64,000 nucleotides of DNA, taken from NCBI GenBank assembly GCA_009841435.1, contig VXLW01000015.1, positions 1 through 64,000 of the forward strand, read 5' to 3'. Both the position numbers and the translations under genes were made by a program. Of this stretch, positions 60,201-64,000 are shown piece after piece. The DNA is from Dehalococcoidia bacterium. Lineage in GTDB: Bacteria > Chloroflexota > Dehalococcoidia > Tepidiformales > Tepidiformaceae. Numbering within the stretch: position 1 is the stretch's first letter; every line of letters starts with the position of its first letter. The notes under the pieces were generated by a model, which did not search any database, was not told the DNA's origin, and was given only the letters and a program-made list of their open reading frames with translations.

Positions 60201-60372
60201 GGCTGTTGGCCAGGCGCGCGAACTCCAGCGCTCCGCAGAGGTTCGTATCGGTGAGGGCGAGGGCCGGACTGCCGTGCGCCTTCACGTGCGCCAGCAGCTC
60301 GTGGCCGTGCGAGGCTCCCTCCCCGAAGGAGTAGAAGCTCCGCGCGTGCAGCTCGACGTAGCCGGCGGACAC
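57226..60372 (-). CDS. dnaE2: Error-prone DNA polymerase III alpha subunit DnaE2
   Basis: Replicative-type C-family polymerase used for mutagenic lesion bypass; 1048 residues, the DnaE2 size. The PHP domain comes first (VELHARSFYSFGEGASHG). The catalytic Asp pair lies in LPDIDLDFPRALRDELI, and further polymerase motifs (RGRGSSVALLVGY, GLGQHVGG) are intact. A helix-hairpin-helix region and OB-fold with EDESGEVQVILWP follow. The start is GTG preceded by GGAG, 13 bases after imuB on the same strand, so both are driven by the SOS promoter upstream of imuB. Confidence 0.95.
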   Translation of the reverse strand: MSAGYVELHARSFYSFGEGASHGHELLAHVKAHGSPALALTDTNLCGALEFARLANSLGVQPVTGGELMLADGSSMVLLAKTREGYANLSQLFTFANAADRREPRLDPAHLPEHAEGLLLLTGGRDGRLARLALEGRRREAGELLDRYREWYGPDSVYVELQQNLLQGDTTRNRELAELAREAGAPLVATNDVRYHDPARYRLQHALAAARRNVTIDRALPFIRPNDHFSLKPPEEMARLFRDYPEAVANTLRIAEQCRFNLSTDLGYRLPEPPVPAGHTPESYLRRLCEEAARRRYGALTEEVRERLDEEFGLIHRHRLAGFLLLYREIVRLARRIMEERGLADPDTSIEERPPGRGRGSSVALLVGYLIGISHVDPLRWNLTLERFMPEDMQTLPDIDLDFPRALRDELIVRVHQHFGAEYAVLAGAIATYSLKGVVQDLGKALGLPREDLRLLSKQLRSRGGEGLREAMLEAPAFRERVDAPGWRELTELAPQLLHAPRGLGQHVGGLVLSDGPIPGMVPTREGAIAGRFIMDWNKDSVADAGFAKIDLLSLPVLDQIEEALDLIEEREGTRPDLSRIAPDDPNVYDLINEGRGKGVFLLQSPAQLKIAQRLRSRNLLDLAYQVALIRPGVGVQGSAVSKFIDRYRHGAEWTYDHPLEERALERGCGVIVWQEQVVQLVMDVAGMTAAEADELRRAFARPQSEHLIEMQWERFLKGARSRGVPEETARTIFAKINGHYMFPESHSHAFAITAYQAAWLKRYHPLEFFVALVNNQPMGFYPLETLKEDARRFDAPFLNPCVNTSEARAIPDNGCVRLGLQIVKDVGQAAAELIVAERERRGPYAGAGDLVRRTGLKPQAAQSLVEAGAFDAVEPSRRLALWDAGLATPPSRNGQRAFPTTGAAGVPALVDFSEYERMVGEYRTLGVYPRGHLMEFVRPSLPPGVTPCADVEGLPDGTALRVAGWPIARQHPRGQEGTVFVTIEDESGEVQVILWPRVYARHRKELRSEVLLIRGQVSCRDGTTTIVVAHVEPVGTGVPMPDAHDWH

Positions 60373-60385
60373 GGGGCGGCTCCGG

Positions 60386-61828
60386 CTAACAGGCCTGCCG
60401 GTACCAGCGCGCCTCGCGCCGGTCACGGAAGAGGGTGACCCGCCGCCCGTCCTCGCCACGGACGCGGTAGTAGTCGCGGCTCAGGGGCGCGGGCAGCCAC
60501 CAGAGGTCGAAGCTCCAGCAATCCTCGATGCGCGCGACCGGCCGCCAGCCCCGCTCCAGGCGTACGGCCAGGGGTTGCCCCTCCGGCCCCTCCTCCACCG
60601 CCACGGGGGCGGGCGGCGCGAGCGGACGCATGGCGGCGCGCGCGGCGGGGTCGATGGGCGCCTGCAGGACGCGCATCTCGGGGGCGGGGTGCCAGGGTGC
60701 GACGGAGGTCATCCGGTACAGCGCGGGACCGCCAAGACGGGCCCGGAGCTGCCGCTCGGCCTCCTCCAGGCGGCGCTCGCGCCCCGCGCGCACGTCGGGG
60801 AAGAGACCCAGTTGCTCGCCCACCCCCTCGCCCAGGTCGCCGAGCTCCAGCACGAGCTCCTCGACGGGGGCCTCGGGATGGTCGTGCTCCAGCCGCCGGC
60901 GGATCACGGGGGAGGCCTCCTCCCGGCTTCCCACGCCCCGCCGGAAGTGGAACGCCCGCTCCCAGGGGGGCGCCTCGTGCAGGAGACATGTCAGCTCGGC
61001 CCGGCCGGCGCGGCGCCCCCGCGCCGCGGGCCGCGCGAAGGCGCGCCTGAGGAGCGTGTCGACCCCGGTGAGCGCCAACTCCAGCGAGGCGGAGGCGAAG
61101 GGCAGGGGGATGCGCTCCACGACCGCCTCCTCGCTCTCGATGGGCAGCAGGGGGCGGTCGTCGATGCCCTGGCTGAGCTCCCAGGCGCGCCGTCCGTCGT
61201 TCCCGAACTGGTCGATGAGCAGCTCCGGCCGCATGGCGGCGACGGCGCCCATGGTGTGCAGCCCGAAGCGGAGCAGTCCGCCAAGCACGTCGCGGGAGAT
61301 GGGCAGCAGGTCAATCGGGTGGGGCGCGAGGAAGGGGGCAGGATCGGCAGAAACCGTGACGGCCTTGTGCGACCTGCCCGTGCGCGCGGCGACGAAGGCC
61401 GGGAACTTCGCCTCCGCGACCCCGATCCGGGGCTCCAGGTCGCGGGGGAGCGCCTCGCGCAGGGCGCGCACGAGCGCCGCCTCACCGCCGTGCAGGGACT
61501 CAAGTCCATCGAGGCCGACGTAGGCCGTGCCCAGCTCCGCGCCCTCCACCCGGTCGCTGACCCCCTGCAGGGCGGTGAGCGTCTGCCGGAACACGCGACG
61601 GTAGGCGGGCTCGTCCGCCTCCAGCACGATCACATCCGGGTGTCGCGAGAGCGCCTTGTCCAAGGACATACCCGCGAGCACCCCCGTCACGGCCGGGAAA
61701 GCGTCCACCACCCGTGGCCTGCCCGCGGAGCGGTCGGCGATCAGGGCGGGCCGCGCCCGCAGGTGGGGCTGCCGCCTCAGCTCGACCCTGGCCCTGAGGT
61801 GCGTGATGAGCACGCAGGCGATCCGCAC
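60386..61828 (-). CDS. imuB: ImuB-type Y-family polymerase-like protein
   Basis: A 480-residue adaptor of the mutasome that links DnaE2 to the beta clamp. It has the Y-family fold but lacks the catalytic acidic residues: the N-terminal strand reads ACVLITHLRARVELRR where active enzymes have DMDAFF, and the later DE pair is absent (YVGLDGLESLHGG). So it is probably inactive as a polymerase. The C-terminal tail (DCWSFDLWWLPAPLSRDYYRV) matches ImuB. GGGAGGA precedes the GTG start. No imuA-like gene is present beside it. Confidence 0.92.
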   Translation of the reverse strand: MRIACVLITHLRARVELRRQPHLRARPALIADRSAGRPRVVDAFPAVTGVLAGMSLDKALSRHPDVIVLEADEPAYRRVFRQTLTALQGVSDRVEGAELGTAYVGLDGLESLHGGEAALVRALREALPRDLEPRIGVAEAKFPAFVAARTGRSHKAVTVSADPAPFLAPHPIDLLPISRDVLGGLLRFGLHTMGAVAAMRPELLIDQFGNDGRRAWELSQGIDDRPLLPIESEEAVVERIPLPFASASLELALTGVDTLLRRAFARPAARGRRAGRAELTCLLHEAPPWERAFHFRRGVGSREEASPVIRRRLEHDHPEAPVEELVLELGDLGEGVGEQLGLFPDVRAGRERRLEEAERQLRARLGGPALYRMTSVAPWHPAPEMRVLQAPIDPAARAAMRPLAPPAPVAVEEGPEGQPLAVRLERGWRPVARIEDCWSFDLWWLPAPLSRDYYRVRGEDGRRVTLFRDRREARWYRQAC

Positions 61829-61874
61829 GGCGTCCTCCCGGTGGCGTCGTCGGCAGCGGTGGCTGCCGAGGCAC

Positions 61875-61902
61875 CTTATAGAACGTACGTTCTATTCGTC
61901 AA
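61875..61902 (-). promoter_or_regulatory. SOS promoter with LexA-type operator for imuB-dnaE2
   Basis: On the minus strand: TTGACG (-35, 61897-61902), 16-nt spacer, TATAAG (-10, 61875-61880). An 18-bp perfect palindrome ATAGAACGTACGTTCTAT (61878-61895) fills the spacer and overlaps the -10. Its core GAACGTACGTTC matches the GAACN4GTTC LexA box of Gram-positive and Chloroflexota-type SOS systems. LexA bound here would exclude RNA polymerase. A 46-nt leader follows to imuB. Confidence 0.88.
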
Positions 61903-62004
61903 CCGACTCTTTCGAGGAGGGGTGGGAGAGGGCGCCTCCCCGCGGAGTGATGCCACCACCGCATCGACCACCGTAAACGGGCCATCACCGCGGAGCGGTT
62001 CAGG

Positions 62005-62889
62005 CTACTCCTCTCCCTTTACGGGATGCTCGAACGACTCGCCCTTCACATGGCAGTAGATGGTGACGAGCACTCTCAGGTCGGGGCTGAGGTACTGCCC
62101 GGGACACCTGCAATGCCTCTGAATCGCACGCACGTACTCCCCGGAGGAGTCGACCAGCTCCTTAGTGACGATGACCGAGGGGGCAGTTGTACGGCGTTCG
62201 TAGTACTCACGTCTCTCCACCTCAACGACCACCTGGAGCCCGCCGGGCTTGATCTGGTAGTGGTAGAACGAAACCTGGGACTCCCAGACGTCCAAGCCAG
62301 ATACTGCTTTCGTCTCGCTCTCTCCCTCGTAGGCGGCTAGTTCCATCCCCTCGGGGATGACGATTCTGTACTCGCCCACCCGGTACGTTCCGGGACCGTT
62401 GTTCTCTTGAAGACGGGGCTCTTCCCCGGTGGCAGGCTTGGCACACTGACTCGTGGGAGTCCCCCTGACACTTGGGGGTGGTGTCTCGGTGGGCGGGGTA
62501 GGCGGTAAAGCGATGGGCTCGGGCTCCCCGTTCCCCTGCAGGATCACCAGGATGACGGCCAAGGCCGCTACGCCAGCCAGTGTCACGGCTCCCACTCCCG
62601 CCCACACAAGAGGGCGAGTGAGGGAGACGAAGCCGACTGGAGTCGCAAGCAGGGCCCGAAGCCGGCCTCGCTTGGCGGCGGCTTGCCAAGCAGCCAGCTG
62701 ATGCCGGTCATGAAGGGCGAGCTTCCCCAGCATGTTCGAGATGTGGTACTTGACTGCATCCGGACTGACCCCGAGGCGTACGGCGATCTCGGCGTTCGTT
62801 CCGCCCTTGCGCAACTCCTCAAGTACGCGCCACTCGGCGGGGGTCAGGATGTCAGGATGGCGTGGACGCCCGCCACGATTGCGCTCCAT
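62005..62889 (-). CDS. Membrane-anchored LuxR-type transcriptional regulator
   Basis: A 294-residue one-component regulator. Residues about 13-65 are a LuxR/GerE helix-turn-helix (LTPAEWRVLEELRKGGTNAEIAVRLGVS). One membrane helix lies at about 95-118 (AGVGAVTLAGVAALAVILVIL). A Pro/Thr linker and an extracytoplasmic domain of about 150 residues with four cysteines follow. This topology, DNA-binding domain inside and sensor outside, resembles CadC-like or anti-sigma-like membrane regulators. Ligand and targets unknown. It is convergent or neighbouring to no obvious target gene; the 176-base gap upstream of imuB separates them. Confidence 0.75.
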   Translation of the reverse strand: MERNRGGRPRHPDILTPAEWRVLEELRKGGTNAEIAVRLGVSPDAVKYHISNMLGKLALHDRHQLAAWQAAAKRGRLRALLATPVGFVSLTRPLVWAGVGAVTLAGVAALAVILVILQGNGEPEPIALPPTPPTETPPPSVRGTPTSQCAKPATGEEPRLQENNGPGTYRVGEYRIVIPEGMELAAYEGESETKAVSGLDVWESQVSFYHYQIKPGGLQVVVEVERREYYERRTTAPSVIVTKELVDSSGEYVRAIQRHCRCPGQYLSPDLRVLVTIYCHVKGESFEHPVKGEE

Positions 62890-62999
62890 AGGTCATCCTA
62901 TTGCGTGGCGTATGGGGGTTTCCCTACCCGACCAGGACGCGGGTGTCGTGGTCAGAGCCCGGCTGCGGGTTGGACGATGCTGCTCGTAGCAGAGCGGTA

Positions 63000-63071
63000 T
63001 ACCCCCGAGAGGACTCGAACCTCTGCCTTCGGCTCCGGAGGCCGACACTCTATCCGCTGAGCTACGGGGGC
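63000..63071 (-). tRNA. tRNA-Arg (anticodon CCG)
   Basis: A 72-nt cloverleaf on the minus strand: acceptor GCCCCCG/CGGGGGT (terminal G-U pair), D-arm GCTC...GAGT, anticodon stem TCGGC/GCCGA with loop CTCCGGA (anticodon CCG, reads CGG), four-base variable loop and T-arm AGAGG-TTCGAGT-CCTCT. No CCA is encoded after the A discriminator. Its ends could be off by one base. Confidence 0.93.
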
Positions 63072-63190
63072 CCGGCGAGGCTCGATGGTAGCGCGTCGGG
63101 GGCGCACTCGCACCAGCCTCGACCGCTCGGGCGGGAGTGCTACGATCGGGCGACACTTCGCGTCGTACCTCCGGAAGGGAGCCCTCCGCC

Positions 63191-63484
63191 ATGCCCATCT
63201 ACGAATTCAACTGCCCTTCGTGCGGACACGTTTTCGAGCGCAAGCGGCCAGTGACGAAGGCGGGCCAGGGGGCTCGCTGCCCGGAGTGCAACAAGATGGC
63301 GCAGCGCATCTTCGGCGCGGCGATCATCGGCGTGGGCGGTGGCGGCGACGATTTCGGCGACCTGAGTGATCTGGCCGGAATGCCGGATATGGCCGGAATG
63401 CCCGACATGGGTGGCGGCATGCCCGGTATGGGCGGCATGCCCGGCATGGACGGGCTCGACATGGGCGGCGACCTGGACTTCTAG
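63191..63484 (+). CDS. FmdB-like zinc ribbon protein
   Basis: A 97-residue protein. The N-terminal half is an FmdB-type zinc ribbon (MPIYEFNCPSCGHVFE, then CPEC), with two CxxC pairs. The C-terminal half is a Gly/Met/Asp-rich low-complexity tail (GMPDMAGMPDMGGGMPGMGGMPG), possibly metal-binding. Family members are putative regulatory proteins without an established role. GGAGGG-like GGAAGGGAG is found about 10 bases before the ATG. Confidence 0.85.
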   Translation: MPIYEFNCPSCGHVFERKRPVTKAGQGARCPECNKMAQRIFGAAIIGVGGGGDDFGDLSDLAGMPDMAGMPDMGGGMPGMGGMPGMDGLDMGGDLDF

Positions 63485-63502
63485 CGCCCCGGCACAGGCC
63501 CC

Positions 63503-64000
63503 CTAGTACGGGTCGCGGCGGGAAAAGACTCGCCGCGGGTTCTCCACCATCATCGCGTTGATCTGCGCCTCACTGACGCCACGCTCCCGTAGCGCCGGGA
63601 GCACGTCGTTGCTGATGTGGAGGTAGTGCCAGTTCGGCGCCCACTCCTGGGATGAGGCACGCGGCATCGTGTCCATGAAGCAGTTCGTGTCGTGCGAGAG
63701 AACCATGCCTTCGGCGTAACCCATCTCGCAGAGCTTGACGATGGTGTCGACACGGCCCGCAGTGTTGAGGGTGCGGTCGATGCCGAAGCGGTCCATGCCG
63801 ATGACGCTGCCGCGATCCATGATGCGGCTCAGGTAGCCGGTGTCGTCGCTGTCGCCAGAATGGCCGATCACGACGCGCGTCAGGTCGACGCCCTCGCTCT
63901 CGAACACGTCCTGCTGGGCGAGTCCCGACTCGGTGGAGACATCGGTATGGGTGCTGATGGGAACGCCCGTGCGGCGATGCGTACGGGCGCCCGCCCGCAG
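63503..64000 (-). CDS. Phosphotriesterase-family hydrolase (partial)
   Basis: C-terminal 165 residues of a phosphotriesterase/lactonase-family (PHP/amidohydrolase fold) protein; the gene continues beyond the right edge. The stretch TGVPISTHTDVSTESG contains one metal-ligand His, VVIGHSGDSDDTGY another, and SHDTNCFMD carries the active-site Asp. It ends NPRRVFSRRDPY. Members hydrolyse lactones or organophosphates; substrate unknown. No start codon is visible because it is outside the window. Confidence 0.9.
   Translation of the reverse strand: MRAGARTHRRTGVPISTHTDVSTESGLAQQDVFESEGVDLTRVVIGHSGDSDDTGYLSRIMDRGSVIGMDRFGIDRTLNTAGRVDTIVKLCEMGYAEGMVLSHDTNCFMDTMPRASSQEWAPNWHYLHISNDVLPALRERGVSEAQINAMMVENPRRVFSRRDPY

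Noticed and set aside
62890-62999. Additional gene between the LuxR-type regulator and tRNA-Arg
   Set aside because: Only short frames overlapping the tRNA are open; no ribosome-binding site or homology.

Overview
This is a 64 kb, high-GC bacterial window, densely packed with genes on both strands. No rRNA gene is present and I see one tRNA. The lipoproteins carry Thr/Pro/Ala-rich linkers after the lipobox. Many genes have a -10-like hexamer 6-8 nt before the start codon and no Shine-Dalgarno sequence, which suggests leaderless mRNAs. The gene content is also telling: a thiolase-like/DUF35 pair, many SDR and NTF2-like proteins, sulfatases, a GAACN4GTTC-type SOS box and ImuB-DnaE2. Together these fit an aerobic Chloroflexota (Dehalococcoidia-like) better than other phyla. 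An actinobacterium is not excluded, and this assignment is inference.

Layout. 1-1024: end of proC and yggT. 1038-10419 (minus strand): leuS, two unknown genes, then an arginine block transcribed argC-argJ-argB-argD-small membrane protein-argG. 10489-13275 (plus): MBL-fold hydrolase, thiolase-like protein, DUF35 partner, VOC protein. 13281-18208 (minus): SDR and a two-gene ABC exporter (giant FtsX-type permease plus ATPase). 18333-26280 (mostly plus): argS, DUF402, DUF429, nitroreductase, DUF885 peptidase, DinB-like, VOC and two NTF2-like proteins.

26940-29567 is a complete IS1595-family transposon with 23-bp perfect inverted ends and an 8-bp target duplication (GAGTCAAG). It carries a passenger gene that fuses a beta-class DNA methyltransferase to an HNH nuclease, with a 10-G run inside the coding sequence, and two small unknown ORFs. 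Both inward promoters use the inner edge of the terminal repeat as their -35 element. This is one of the two most unusual systems here.

29609-33746 holds a deoxyribosyltransferase-like gene, a methyltransferase, a stand-alone GPP34 protein, a VapBC-type toxin-antitoxin pair with a symmetrical double operator, and an ammonium transporter. 33893-43427 is a sulfatase region: two type I sulfatases (Cys-type), their formylglycine-generating enzyme, a TauE/SafE permease and a peptide-type ABC importer lacking ATPase genes.

43615-51901 is the other unusual region. It has an RND/MMPL lipid-type exporter, a methyltransferase with all sterol C-24 methyltransferase signatures, a GPP34-cytochrome P450 fusion, a Rieske oxygenase resembling sterol 7-desaturases, and an FAD oxidoreductase. 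I infer a sterol or triterpenoid modification and export locus; the substrate is unknown. It is followed by a frameshifted M16 metallopeptidase lipoprotein, an NTF2-like gene and two SDRs.

57226-61902 is an SOS-controlled mutagenesis operon (imuB-dnaE2) with a perfect LexA-type palindrome placed between -35 and -10. The window ends with a membrane-anchored LuxR-type regulator, tRNA-Arg(CCG), an FmdB-like zinc ribbon protein and the end of a phosphotriesterase-family gene.
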